A stretch of DNA of 39,977 bases from Methylotenera sp. (GCA_021732365.1 JAKFVD010000011.1:1-39977), one strand, 5' to 3'. Positions 31,578-39,977 are shown, counted from the first letter of the stretch. Numbers and translations: made by a program. Notes: generated by a model not told the origin, from the sequence alone.

Positions 31578-32945
31578 ATGTCAGCGCAAGACTTAACCAC
31601 TAAATTAGTTGAGTTTTTTTCAAAAGACAGAGTCTTTACCGACCCTGTCGATTGTTATGCCTACGCTTACGATAATTCGCGCAACTATCACAACCCAATT
31701 GCGGTTGTTTTTCCGTTAACAACTGAAGAAGTGCAAACGGTTATCCAACTATGTAATCAGCATCAAATACCTGTTGTGCCGCGCGGCCGCGGTACTGGTA
31801 CTGCAGGTGGTAGCGTGCCAGAGGCTGGCGGCGTGGTGATGTCGCTAGAACGCATGCAGAACATTATCAGCATTGACCCAGACAATCGCATGGCGATTAT
31901 TGAGCCAGGTGTATTGAATCAAGTATTACAAGATGCCATCAAACCCGTTGGATTCTTTTGGCCGCCAGACCCATCTAGCGCTGCCTACTGCAGCATTGGC
32001 GGCAATTTAGCTACTTGCGCAGCTGGGCCGCATGCGGTGAAATACGGTGTCGCGCGCGACCACGTATTGGGCTTAAAAGCGGTGACGGGTAATGGTGACA
32101 TTATTAAAACTGGCTGCTACACCAGCAAAGGAGTAGTTGGCTACGATTTAACTCGCTTGATTGTGGGTAGTGAAGGCACGCTGGCTGTGATTACTGAAGC
32201 TACCTTAAAACTCACCCCTTTACCCAAAAACACGGGTGGTTTAACCGCAGAGTTCATAGATACTTATAGCTGCGCCAAAGCGATTGCTGCGATTATGGCG
32301 CAACCATACACGCCAAGCGCACTTGAATTTTTGGATAATGGCGCGCTGAATCTGATTCGCAGCCGTCATCAAAATTTACTGCCAGAAAACGCTAAAGCTT
32401 ATTTAATGATTGAAGTGGATGGCTCAAGCCAAGAGATTGTTGAAGCCACAGAAGCGATTTTGCAGGCTTGCCAAGTTGATGGCTTGATTGAAGCCAAACC
32501 TGCGCTGGATACCAAAGCCTTATGGGCGGCGCGCAAGGCGCTATCGCCATTGCTTAAAGACATTGCGCCTAAAAAAATCAATGAAGATATTGCCGTGCCT
32601 GTGTCACATTTGCCTGAGTTATTAACAGGTTTAGAAAAGCTAGCCGCGCAGTATCAAATTAGCAATGTTAACTTTGGCCATGCGGGCAATGGCAATATTC
32701 ATGTCAATTTATTGGTTAACCCAAATGATGCAGAAGAGATGCAGCGCGCTTACGCTTGCTTGGATGATGTGTTTAGCCTAGTGTTATCTTTGCAGGGCAC
32801 ATTATCTGGCGAGCATGGTGTTGGCATGGCAAAACGGCCGTTTGTATCGCGCGAGATTGACGCAACGACGATGGCTTTGATGAAGCAAATAAAACTGACT
32901 TTTGACCCAAATAATATTTTAAATCCAGGTAAACTTTTCCCTTAA
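31578..32945 (+). CDS. GlcD-type FAD-linked oxidase (glycolate/D-lactate dehydrogenase family)
   Basis: 455 residues. The FAD-binding PCMH domain contains PVVPRGRGTGTAGGSVPEAGGVV and GVARDHVLGLKAVTGNGDII. The C-terminal FAD-oxidase domain has FGHAGNGNIHVNLLV and the metal-binding GEHGVGMAKRPF. This family oxidises 2-hydroxyacids such as D-lactate, glycolate or D-2-hydroxyglutarate and reduces quinone or cytochrome c; the exact substrate cannot be told. No GlcE/GlcF partner follows, so it acts alone. It sits 4 bases behind lpdA, which suggests coexpression with E3: making pyruvate from D-lactate would feed the complex directly. Confidence 0.9.
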   Translation: MSAQDLTTKLVEFFSKDRVFTDPVDCYAYAYDNSRNYHNPIAVVFPLTTEEVQTVIQLCNQHQIPVVPRGRGTGTAGGSVPEAGGVVMSLERMQNIISIDPDNRMAIIEPGVLNQVLQDAIKPVGFFWPPDPSSAAYCSIGGNLATCAAGPHAVKYGVARDHVLGLKAVTGNGDIIKTGCYTSKGVVGYDLTRLIVGSEGTLAVITEATLKLTPLPKNTGGLTAEFIDTYSCAKAIAAIMAQPYTPSALEFLDNGALNLIRSRHQNLLPENAKAYLMIEVDGSSQEIVEATEAILQACQVDGLIEAKPALDTKALWAARKALSPLLKDIAPKKINEDIAVPVSHLPELLTGLEKLAAQYQISNVNFGHAGNGNIHVNLLVNPNDAEEMQRAYACLDDVFSLVLSLQGTLSGEHGVGMAKRPFVSREIDATTMALMKQIKLTFDPNNILNPGKLFP

Positions 32946-32964
32946 TGGATTTTTAATTACTGGC

Positions 32965-33630
32965 TTAAGGGCAAGCAGCCACCTTAAGCTCACTACCCAC
33001 AAATTCTGGGCTGATTTTTTGTAACTCTAATGCCGCTTCTGGCGTCACTGCTTTAATTAACAAACTGGAACCATTTTTACCTGGGCTGCGTAAAGCTTTA
33101 GTTGCCCCTTTTACACCCTTGGTTTGTAAATCATTCAGTAAATTTGTGGCCAATTTTTCATCTTGAAACAAACCAAAAGAAATTGCATGACGCCATTGCG
33201 AATCTTGTACTATAAATATTTCACCAACCCCTAATGCTTTGATTTCATCGGCTTTTTGTTGCGCCAGCTGTGCATTTTTTAAAGGCGGGTAATACACCCA
33301 AAAACGCCTATCTGTTTGAGATAGATCAGCTTGTTTGGTAACGCCCTCTAAACCCAGTTTAACCAAAGCTACCTGTGCAGAGGGTAAATTACTAGTCGTA
33401 AAATTACCCCACTCATAACAGCCTGTCACAGGTATTTCCGCAACGGGCTCAACAGCTTGTGCAAGCATTTTTTTAGGCATGGCCTCTAATGCTTGTTGAT
33501 CTAATATTTTGAGTTTTTCTGGGTTAATTGGCGCATTCACTTGCGCTGGTTTTGGCATAATCACATCTAAATTAAAATATACGAATAAACCCGCATTAAC
33601 CAACAGCAAAAATCCTAACAACCACTTCAT
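32965..33630 (-). CDS. membrane-anchored SPOR-domain-like protein
   Basis: 221 residues. An N-terminal signal anchor (about 3-22, MKWLLGFLLLVNAGLFVYF) is followed by a proline-rich linker and a region at about 70-180 (VTGCYEWGNFTT..., RRFWVYYPPLKNAQLAQQKADEIKALGV, HAISFGLFQDEKLA) that matches the SPOR pattern for binding denuded peptidoglycan. The pairing with coaX and birA recurs in betaproteobacteria. A cell-envelope or division role is likely. Its ATG overlaps the coaX stop by 4 bases. It is convergent with the GlcD-type gene across 19 bases. Confidence 0.78.
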   Translation of the reverse strand: MKWLLGFLLLVNAGLFVYFNLDVIMPKPAQVNAPINPEKLKILDQQALEAMPKKMLAQAVEPVAEIPVTGCYEWGNFTTSNLPSAQVALVKLGLEGVTKQADLSQTDRRFWVYYPPLKNAQLAQQKADEIKALGVGEIFIVQDSQWRHAISFGLFQDEKLATNLLNDLQTKGVKGATKALRSPGKNGSSLLIKAVTPEAALELQKISPEFVGSELKVAACP

Positions 33631-34382
33631 ATGTACTCTTTCTTTAATATTGCTAAACCTTTCAAAACAAGGTTTTCCACTATCATAACCCGTTTTTCAT
33701 CTACTTTTAAATGCGCGATTAACGCACCTGCAATGGTAGAAGCATCGCCGCCACTAACCACTAATTTTGGTGGCAAACCACATACACTTTCAAGCTGATT
33801 GTGCATCACGGCAATGGCACCGATTGCTGCATTTAAGCAACCTGTTTGAATCGCATCCTGTGTGTTGAGGGGGAAAGTCAGATGACTGCCTTCATCCACC
33901 TTCAATTGCGCCGTATTGTGCGTCAAGCCTGCCTGCATTAAGCGTATGCCAGGCATAATGGTACCGCCCAAAAATATACCTTTATTACTTTCATCAGTCG
34001 TCAAGCAATCGATGGTTATTGCAGTGCCTGCATTAATCACTATAGTTGGCTGGTGATGGATATGCCAAGCGGCAATTAAGCCAGCCCAGCGGTCTGCACC
34101 TAGCTTTTCTGCTTGCTCATAGCGATTAATCACGTCCGTTGCCTGTTGCCTGGCCGTAATAAAATGGGCCTTTTGCGGCGCAACCAGCTGTGCGATTTGT
34201 TGCGCTATCGCCTGCCCAGCCACATTGGCAACAAGCACTTGATTGGCATTTTGCGCCGCTCGTTTTAATGTTGATATCGCTAAATCCGCATTCAAGCAAA
34301 CGGTGGTCGCTTGCATCTCGCTTGCGCTATTCACCAAAGCCCATTTGGTGCGGGTATTGCCGCTATCGATTACCAATAACAT
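33627..34382 (-). CDS. coaX: type III pantothenate kinase
   Basis: 251 residues. This enzyme phosphorylates pantothenate in the first step of coenzyme A synthesis and needs a monovalent cation. The N-terminal phosphate-binding motif LVIDSGNTRTKWAL, the GADRWAGLIAAWH segment and the INAGTAITIDCL motif are characteristic of CoaX, an ASKHA-fold enzyme distinct from CoaA. It overlaps birA by one base (TAATG) and the SPOR gene by 4, forming a tight birA-coaX-SPOR operon. Confidence 0.96.
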   Translation of the reverse strand: MLLVIDSGNTRTKWALVNSASEMQATTVCLNADLAISTLKRAAQNANQVLVANVAGQAIAQQIAQLVAPQKAHFITARQQATDVINRYEQAEKLGADRWAGLIAAWHIHHQPTIVINAGTAITIDCLTTDESNKGIFLGGTIMPGIRLMQAGLTHNTAQLKVDEGSHLTFPLNTQDAIQTGCLNAAIGAIAVMHNQLESVCGLPPKLVVSGGDASTIAGALIAHLKVDEKRVMIVENLVLKGLAILKKEYI

Positions 34383-35368
34383 TAGACTGAAGCTCCTGCA
34401 TTGACGGCTCTTAAAGAAATTTCGCCTGCTGAAAAACGCTGCAAGCCAAGCGATGTTTCCACCAGCAAAATACCATCATCCGCCACATTTTTTACCACGC
34501 CCAATACCTCAGTGCCATTGGGTAACAACATACGCACGGGCTGCTGATGATAAGCATGATAATTTACCCATTCATCGCGTAAACCAACAAATCCAAACTG
34601 CTCAAAGCGGCTTAACACTTCTGCCAAGTGCTTTAGCAATGTGCCCAATAAAACATTTTGATTAATTGTATGATCAGATACTGTACTCAAATCGGTTGTG
34701 GGCTGATCAATCGCCTCAATCACCGTTTTAGGCATATTCAAATTAATACCCACGCCAATCACCGCAGTACTCGGGCCATCTAAATCGCCTTGCAGCTCAA
34801 TTAAAATACCTGCCAGTTTTTTACCCTCAACCAATATATCGTTAGGCCATTTTAATTGCGCTTGATTAATCCCAAGGCTAGCCAAGGTACGCATCAAAGC
34901 CACACCCACAGCCAAACTTAAGCCAGACAAAGCAGCCGCACCACACTGAAAACGCCATACCAATGAAAAAGTTAAACTCGCACCTAATTGAGAAACCCAA
35001 GTGCGGCCGCGTCTGCCTTTGCCTTTGGTTTGAATATGCGCAGCCACACAAGTAGCATGCGCCACGTTTTTTTGCTGCATCAAGTAGGTATTGGTCGATG
35101 CAACTTCATCCAGAATAATTAAATTAAACCATTTGCGCTGTTCGCCGATTGCACTTAACACTAAATTTTTGTCTAAAAAATCAATCGCTTGCGGTAATTT
35201 ATAGCCGCGCCCACGAACCGAAAAAATCGTAATGCCCAACGTTTCTGCATGTTTAATCGCATTCCAAACCGTGGCGCGCGTCACTTTAAACTGTTGCGCA
35301 AGCGCTTCACCAGAATGAAACTGTCCATCCGCCAGCAGCTGTAAAATAGGGAAAGTTAAATTGCTCAT
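34382..35368 (-). CDS. birA: biotin--[acetyl-CoA-carboxylase] ligase, with DNA-binding domain
   Basis: 328 residues from the ATG at 35368; a GTG at 35401 would add 11 unlikely residues. The N-terminal winged helix (about 1-55, HSGEALAQQFKVTRATVWNAIKHAE) and the ligase domain, with KGKGRRGRTWVSQLGASL for biotinyl-AMP binding, QLKWPNDILVEGKKLAGIL, and a C-terminal SH3-like domain, are all present. It is therefore the bifunctional type that can also repress biotin genes. It attaches biotin to acetyl-CoA carboxylase. It heads the birA-coaX-SPOR operon and is divergent from glnS. Confidence 0.96.
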   Translation of the reverse strand: MSNLTFPILQLLADGQFHSGEALAQQFKVTRATVWNAIKHAETLGITIFSVRGRGYKLPQAIDFLDKNLVLSAIGEQRKWFNLIILDEVASTNTYLMQQKNVAHATCVAAHIQTKGKGRRGRTWVSQLGASLTFSLVWRFQCGAAALSGLSLAVGVALMRTLASLGINQAQLKWPNDILVEGKKLAGILIELQGDLDGPSTAVIGVGINLNMPKTVIEAIDQPTTDLSTVSDHTINQNVLLGTLLKHLAEVLSRFEQFGFVGLRDEWVNYHAYHQQPVRMLLPNGTEVLGVVKNVADDGILLVETSLGLQRFSAGEISLRAVNAGASV

Positions 35369-35504
35369 ATTATTTTGATTGTGTTTGTTGAAGTTTATCA
35401 CAGCAAATGCCTACTGCTTTAGTCAATCGAAGCCACCCGCAATCCAATTCAAGCGTGTAAAATATTGTGATTATTAGCTTATAAAAAAACGATACGAAAT
35501 ATTT

Positions 35505-37271
35505 ATGTCAGCAGAAAAAACTCCGATTCCACTAGGTTCAAACTTTATTCGCGCCATTGTTGAGCACGATTTAGCCGATAACAAATTTGCCAGCAAAAAA
35601 TGGGCGGGCAGCCCAGGTGATGCAGCGCATCAAGCGAAAGGTCAAATCGACCCGGCTAAAATCCGCACCCGCTTTCCGCCAGAGCCAAATGGCTATCTGC
35701 ATATTGGTCATGCCAAAAGTATTTTTTTAAATTTTGGTTTAGCGCGCGATTACGCTGGTGTATGTCACCTGCGTTTTGATGACACCAACCCAGAAAAAGA
35801 GAGCCAAGAGTATGTGGATAGCATCTCTGACGCGGTGCAATGGTTAGGGTTTAATTGGGCAAATGGTCAAGAAAATAATCTTTATTTCGCCAGCAATTAT
35901 TTCGATTTTATGTATCGCGCGGCAGAAAGCCTGATTGAAAACGGCCATGCCTTTGTAGATAGTCAAACCGCCGATGAAATGCGCGAAACGCGCGGCACGC
36001 TGACAGAGCCTGGCAAAAACTCACCCTGGCGTAATCGCAGTGTGGCAGAGAATCTGCAACTATTCCGCGAAATGCGTGATGGTAAGCATGCAGACGGCAG
36101 CCTGATTTTGCGAGCCAAAATCGATATGACATCGCCCAATATCAACCTGCGCGATCCAGCCATTTATCGCGTACGCCGCGCGCATCATCACAACACAGGT
36201 GATACATGGTGCATTTATCCCATGTACACCTTTGCGCACCCGATTGAAGACGCATTAGAACAAATCACGCATTCGATTTGCACGCTTGAGTTTGAAGATC
36301 AACGCCCGTTTTATGATTGGTTATTAGAGCGCTTGGCAGAGGCTGGACTGTTAGCGCACCCTTTGCCAAAACAATATGAATTTGCACGCTTAAATCTAAC
36401 TTATGTGGTGCTTTCAAAACGTAAATTAATCGACTTGGTAGAGCAAAAACATGTTTCAGGCTGGGATGACCCACGCCTACCAACCTTAGCTGGCGCACGC
36501 CGCCGTGGCTATGTGCCAGAAGGTTTTAAGTTATTCACAGACCGCATTGGCGTCAGTAAAGCCGATTCATGGATTGAATACACCATCTTAGAAGACTGCA
36601 TGCGCGAAGTGCTAAATGACGCTGCAGAGCGAAGAATTGCGGTGCTAGACCCGATTAAGCTTGTGATTGATAACTACCCTGCCAATCAAGTAGAAGACTG
36701 CTTTGCGCCTAACCACCCGCTCAAACCCGAACTAGGCAAACGCGTTGTGCCTTTAACCCGCGAATGTTGGATAGAAGCAGAAGACTTTATGGAAACGCCA
36801 AGCAAAGGCTTTTTTAGATTAACGCCAGATGGCATGGTGCGCCTACGGTATGGCTATGTGGTGAAATGCACAGGCTTTGAGAAAGACGCGGCTGGCAAGG
36901 TCACAGTGGTACATTGCGACTACCTGCCCGATACTAAATCTGGCACGCCGGGTGCGGATGCGATTAAAGTAAAAGGCAATATTCACTGGGTAAGCGCTCA
37001 ACATGCTTACGCGGCAGAGATTCGCTTATACGATAGATTATTCAAAGAAGCGCATCCCGGTTCTGGCGATAGAGATTATCTCAATGATTTAAATCCAGAT
37101 TCTGTCAAAACGATTACCGCGCAATTAGAACCCAGCTTAAAAGACGCAAAACCAGAAGACAGATTTCAGTTTGAACGGCATGGTTATTTTGTGGCGGATA
37201 GAAAAGATAACGTTGCTGGAAAACCCGTGTTTAATCGCACAGTGACTTTGCGGGATGCTTGGCAGAAATAG
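35505..37271 (+). CDS. glnS: glutamine--tRNA ligase
   Basis: 588 residues, class I aminoacyl-tRNA synthetase that charges tRNA-Gln. The HIGH motif is in PPEPNGYLHIGHAKSI (66-69), and the KMSKS-like VLSKRKLI is near residues 301-308. LRFDDTNPEKE and GGARRRGY-like LAGARRRGYVPEGF also match GlnS. The C-terminal beta-barrel anticodon-binding region ends in FNRTVTLRDAW. About 35 more residues than E. coli, mainly an N-terminal extension before RTRFPPEPNG. Its presence means glutaminyl-tRNA is made directly. Confidence 0.98.
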   Translation: MSAEKTPIPLGSNFIRAIVEHDLADNKFASKKWAGSPGDAAHQAKGQIDPAKIRTRFPPEPNGYLHIGHAKSIFLNFGLARDYAGVCHLRFDDTNPEKESQEYVDSISDAVQWLGFNWANGQENNLYFASNYFDFMYRAAESLIENGHAFVDSQTADEMRETRGTLTEPGKNSPWRNRSVAENLQLFREMRDGKHADGSLILRAKIDMTSPNINLRDPAIYRVRRAHHHNTGDTWCIYPMYTFAHPIEDALEQITHSICTLEFEDQRPFYDWLLERLAEAGLLAHPLPKQYEFARLNLTYVVLSKRKLIDLVEQKHVSGWDDPRLPTLAGARRRGYVPEGFKLFTDRIGVSKADSWIEYTILEDCMREVLNDAAERRIAVLDPIKLVIDNYPANQVEDCFAPNHPLKPELGKRVVPLTRECWIEAEDFMETPSKGFFRLTPDGMVRLRYGYVVKCTGFEKDAAGKVTVVHCDYLPDTKSGTPGADAIKVKGNIHWVSAQHAYAAEIRLYDRLFKEAHPGSGDRDYLNDLNPDSVKTITAQLEPSLKDAKPEDRFQFERHGYFVADRKDNVAGKPVFNRTVTLRDAWQK

Positions 37272-37279
37272 CAATCAGT

Positions 37280-37801
37280 ATGCAAGATAAACAAATTATC
37301 ATGATTGCAGGACCAAACGGTGCAGGAAAAACAACCTTTGCCCGCGAGTTTTTGCCGAATGAAGCTAACTGCCCTATTTTTATCAATGCAGATTTAATTG
37401 CCGCTGGTTTAGCGCCTTTTGCGCCAGAAACAATGGCCATAAAGTCTGCTCGCATTATGCTCGCTGAAATCAAAAATAATATTGAGGCAGGTAATAGCTT
37501 CGCCTTCGAAACAACGCTATCAGGCAAATACTACGCGACACAAATACCATTATGGCAAAAATTGGGTTATAAAGTTAAACTATTATTTCTTGCCTTACCT
37601 GATGCAGAAATGGCAATACAACGTGTGGCTGCAAGGGTAGCTAGTGGTGGGCATCACATTCCCAGTGAAGTAATTAAACGCCGATTTGAAAAAGGTTTAT
37701 ATAACTACCATCATGTTTATAAACCAATTGTAAATACATGGGCAATGTACAATAATCTTGGGTTATTGCCTGAAATAATTGAGGAAAATCTAAATGGCTG
37801 A
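37280..37801 (+). CDS. zeta-toxin-family P-loop kinase
   Basis: 173 residues from the ATG at 37280, 8 bases after the glnS stop; a TTG at 37259 is a less likely start. Walker A is G11-PNGAGK17-TT19. FINADLIAAGL and the FAFETTLSGK segment match zeta-toxin/COG4185-type kinases, as does the arginine-rich ARVASGGHHIPSEVIKRRF region that would contact phosphate. Zeta toxins phosphorylate UDP-activated sugars of cell-wall synthesis; whether this member is toxic is unknown. The gene end overlaps the start of a 52-residue ORF by 8 bases, the layout of a toxin-antitoxin or enzyme-accessory pair. Confidence 0.82.
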   Translation: MQDKQIIMIAGPNGAGKTTFAREFLPNEANCPIFINADLIAAGLAPFAPETMAIKSARIMLAEIKNNIEAGNSFAFETTLSGKYYATQIPLWQKLGYKVKLLFLALPDAEMAIQRVAARVASGGHHIPSEVIKRRFEKGLYNYHHVYKPIVNTWAMYNNLGLLPEIIEENLNG

Positions 37802-37952
37802 GAAATTAAGCACCGTGGCAATCACAAAAAAAACGCCTAGTGATGAATATAAAGCATTAGTGCGTGCTGCTCAGGTGGCAAAAAAACAAGCGGAGCTTTT
37901 AAGCTTACCTTACATCACAAAAAATAATTCTGAAACAAAAGCAAGTGCTTAA
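37794..37952 (+). CDS. 52-residue protein overlapping the zeta-type gene (candidate antitoxin)
   Basis: The ORF ATG 37794 to TAA 37952 encodes MAEKLSTVAITKKTPSDEYK plus 32 further residues, including a helical ALVRAAQVAKKQAELLSLPY and a polar tail. It begins 8 bases inside the end of the kinase gene, in another frame, which suggests coupled translation. It is strongly helical and charged, as small antitoxins are, but I recognise no family. Canonical epsilon antitoxins are larger and usually precede the toxin, so the pairing here is an inference from layout. Confidence 0.6.
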   Translation: MAEKLSTVAITKKTPSDEYKALVRAAQVAKKQAELLSLPYITKNNSETKASA

Positions 37953-37986
37953 CGCATTGCGCGTCTTGTAGTAAGCTTGTTTTGTT

Positions 37987-39030
37987 ATGAGCAAAACAAG
38001 TAAATTTTCATTTGCAATTCCGATAATAAGACCATTACATTTTAACAATGCTCATATAGCTCTTCAGGATGCTCTGATTAGGGACATTGATAGTTGGGGC
38101 GGAAGTTTATCTTTTAACAACGAGTATTTTTTATCTGGATCAAAACTAGTCATTTCATTGTATAAGAATCCAGCTGAATATGTCCCCTTTAAGAAATACT
38201 TTAAACCTCATCGAGTTAGAAATTACTACCTTTTAGTATTTAAAGTAGATGCTGAGATATGTGAAACTAGCATTTTAAAGTTAATCGACTCTATACCCAA
38301 AGATGAAGAATATCGTGACGATATCATTGAGCATGTCCGAACTGATATACCCATAACTTCCATATTACTTGAAATACATAATTTTTTTCTTATAGCAAAT
38401 ATCGCATTCCCTGGCGCATTAAGTACAGAAAGAGGCATTAGCTTTATTGCGAAGAGGAAGTATGAAGAGATTGAAGGCTTTTATGCTGAGCACTTATTTG
38501 GCGCTTTAGAAAGTTCAAAAAAGTTGAAGTGGCCCAAATTGTCAAGTATTGGCGTTTTAGATGCTTGGAACTGGTTGAACTCTTCTAATGTTATTGAAAA
38601 TGGTATTGGGAAAAACTCTGTAGGCAGGGCGTTAGCTGCATTTAGCCAATTAACAACTGAAAGCTCCTCAGAAGATAGCACCTTAAATATTATTTGGGCC
38701 TTATTGGGTTTAGAAGCAATTTATACAAAAGGAAATTTGGGTCTTAAAGAGCAATTAGTTCTTAAAACGGAAGTACCCTTAGGCAAAAGAGAAGAAAATA
38801 AAAAAGCCTTTGGTCAAATGTATGATTTTAGATCAAGACTAGTTCATGGAGATATTGATATTCCACTACGATATACTCCATATGATGGTGCATCAGAGTT
38901 TGAAAATTTTCACTCAGACTTGTATGAAAGTAGTGATATTGCAATCGCAACTTTAATCGCTACCTTTCAGAAATTGATCCAAAATAACTGGAAAGAGCTT
39001 GAGTTTCAATACTCAATAAGTGGTAATTAA
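37987..39030 (+). CDS. hypothetical protein with C-terminal Apea-like HEPN motif
   Basis: 347 residues of no family I can name over the first about 200. The C-terminal part contains ALLGLEAIYTK and then QMYDFRSRLVHGDIDIP, where R282-x4-H287 fits the Rx4-6H motif of HEPN ribonucleases, specifically the Apea-like type. HEPN proteins often act in RNA cleavage in toxin-antitoxin and phage-defence systems, but some are structural. The gene is visibly more AT-rich than its neighbours and uses codons such as ata and aga freely, hinting at recent acquisition. It starts 34 bases after the small ORF. Confidence 0.65.
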   Translation: MSKTSKFSFAIPIIRPLHFNNAHIALQDALIRDIDSWGGSLSFNNEYFLSGSKLVISLYKNPAEYVPFKKYFKPHRVRNYYLLVFKVDAEICETSILKLIDSIPKDEEYRDDIIEHVRTDIPITSILLEIHNFFLIANIAFPGALSTERGISFIAKRKYEEIEGFYAEHLFGALESSKKLKWPKLSSIGVLDAWNWLNSSNVIENGIGKNSVGRALAAFSQLTTESSSEDSTLNIIWALLGLEAIYTKGNLGLKEQLVLKTEVPLGKREENKKAFGQMYDFRSRLVHGDIDIPLRYTPYDGASEFENFHSDLYESSDIAIATLIATFQKLIQNNWKELEFQYSISGN

Positions 39031-39049
39031 CCTTTAACTCTAAAAGCAA

Positions 39050-39977
39050 ATGAAAAAAAACCGCAAATCCAAAAAACGCCTCTCTAAAAAAATCGGCATG
39101 CCGCCTGGTTCCTTGATTTATGTGGGTGATATGGATGCTGATGTATCCAAAATGGATAAACCTACCGTTACGCTGGTGGCATATGACGCAGCTGATTTAA
39201 CCGAAAAACTGTTAAACACAGAAGAGCTTGCAACATTTAAATTAAGCGACTACACCAGCACAGGTAAAAAACTGTGGCTCAATATTCATGGCGTGCACGA
39301 TGTCGCGCTTATTAAACAAGTAGGTGATTTATTCAATTTGCATCCATTGGTGCTGGAAGACATTTTGAATACCGAGCAGCGCCCTAAGATTGATGAGTTT
39401 GATGACTATGTGTTTTTAGAAACGCGTAGTTTTAAGTATGACAAAACCAGCCTCACCATGGATTCTGAACAAGTGAGTTTTGTACTGGGGCATGATTATT
39501 TACTCACTTTCCAAGAGCGTTCTACTGGTATTTTTGAGCCTGTACGTGCTCGCATGCGCGCAAGCCGCGCCCACATTCGTGAGCTTGGTGTGGATTATCT
39601 AGCTTACGCACTTTTAGATAGCGTGGTAGATAGATATTTTAGCGTGCTGGAAGATGTGGGCGATGCAAGTGAGGCGTTAGAAGAAGTGTTACTATCTAGG
39701 CCAAGCAATGCGGAATTACAAAATATCCATCAGCTTAAACACGTGAGCGTTGAGTTGCGCCGCGCAGTATGGCCGCTACGTGAGGTGATTAATAATCTAA
39801 TCCGCAACGAAAATGACTTTTTTAAACAAAGCACTATGCCGTATTTACGCGATGTATATGATCACACCGTCAATTTCATTGAATCGCTGGAATCCATTCG
39901 CGATAGCCTAAGCGGCATGATGGATATCTACATGGCGAGTATGAGTAATCGCGTCAATCTGGAATTGCGCGCTTTAA
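39050..39977 (+). CDS. corA: CorA-family magnesium/cobalt transporter, partial (C-terminus beyond window)
   Basis: About 309 codons from the ATG at 39050 run off the right edge. The basic N-terminus (KKNRKSKKRLSKKIG) and GMPPGSLIYVGD are followed by LWLNIHGVHDVALIKQVGDLFNLHPLVLEDILNTEQRPKIDEFDDYVFL, a hallmark of CorA. VELRRAVWPLREVINNLIR and the long stalk helix towards SMSNRVNLELRAL follow. The two transmembrane helices and the GMN selectivity motif would lie beyond the edge, so completeness cannot be judged. The protein would be an inner-membrane pentameric divalent-cation channel. Confidence 0.92.
   Translation, partial: MKKNRKSKKRLSKKIGMPPGSLIYVGDMDADVSKMDKPTVTLVAYDAADLTEKLLNTEELATFKLSDYTSTGKKLWLNIHGVHDVALIKQVGDLFNLHPLVLEDILNTEQRPKIDEFDDYVFLETRSFKYDKTSLTMDSEQVSFVLGHDYLLTFQERSTGIFEPVRARMRASRAHIRELGVDYLAYALLDSVVDRYFSVLEDVGDASEALEEVLLSRPSNAELQNIHQLKHVSVELRRAVWPLREVINNLIRNENDFFKQSTMPYLRDVYDHTVNFIESLESIRDSLSGMMDIYMASMSNRVNLELRAL

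Noticed and set aside
32939..32971. cccttaa/ttaaggg inverted repeat spanning the two convergent stop codons as a terminator
   Set aside because: Only 7 bp with a 19-base loop and no U-tail after the stem; may be chance from the TAA stops.
1..39977. Insertion sequence, prophage, CRISPR array or rRNA
   Set aside because: No transposase, integrase, phage structural gene, regularly spaced repeat or rRNA-like sequence was seen.

Overview
The window reads as ordinary, densely packed chromosome of a Gram-negative betaproteobacterium with an AT-leaning genome. The gene order tpiA-secG-tRNA-Leu-nuoA-nuoB-nuoC, the rpfE-like/recJ/tamA/tamB run, the birA/coaX/SPOR run, and a pyruvate dehydrogenase E3 with its own lipoyl domain all fit that class. 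A Methylophilaceae-like organism (Methylotenera type) is my best guess from overall character; no methylotrophy gene lies in the window to prove it. I saw no insertion sequence, prophage, CRISPR array or rRNA. No gene-free stretch exceeds 300 bases; the longest are 21065-21356 and 11060-11332.

Layout. (1) 1-2815, minus: start of the respiratory complex I operon (nuoC cut by the window edge, nuoB, nuoA), a tRNA-Leu(GAG), secG and tpiA behind a clear sigma70-type promoter. (2) 2947-10262, minus: tamB, tamA, recJ and a half-length RpfE-type protein, the first three overlapping. (3) 10315-12454: a terminator, a glycine-zipper envelope protein and a divergent exported pentapeptide-repeat protein. 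(4) 12465-16125: a sulfide-oxidation module. A persulfide dioxygenase is divergent from an ArsR-family regulator of the BigR/SqrR type, which is followed by a DUF442 protein, sulfide:quinone oxidoreductase and a TauE/SafE exporter. A perfect AT-rich inverted repeat covers the shared promoter region. (5) 16249-20398: an atypical cbb3-like terminal oxidase cluster (CcoN-like, CcoO-like, a mono-haem cytochrome c, SCO, and an unknown membrane protein). (6) 20408-22390: three sensor-type genes: a cysteine-rich Crp/Fnr regulator, a two-cysteine OhrR-like MarR regulator, and a truncated haemoglobin with a signal peptide. (7) 22602-24083: an M17 aminopeptidase. (8) 24323-32945: pyruvate dehydrogenase genes aceE and aceF, an inserted exported trypsin-like protein, lpdA and a GlcD-type FAD oxidase. 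(9) 32965-35368, minus: SPOR protein, coaX, birA. (10) 35505-39977: glnS, a zeta-toxin-like kinase overlapping a 52-residue ORF, an AT-rich HEPN-domain gene, and a corA-family gene cut by the right edge.

How the genes work together. The most interesting reading is regions 4 to 6 as one sulfide-handling and respiration island. SQR would oxidise sulfide and reduce quinone. The dioxygenase and the DUF442 protein would process the resulting persulfide, and TauE/SafE would export sulfite or a related anion. The cbb3-like oxidase could act as a terminal oxidase for the electrons. Thiol-based regulators (ArsR, Crp/Fnr, OhrR-like) surround it. The enzyme identities rest on visible motifs. The functional coupling between the sulfide module and the oxidase is inference from adjacency. 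A second point is the kinase/small-ORF pair at 37280-37952, which has a toxin-antitoxin layout beside a HEPN gene.
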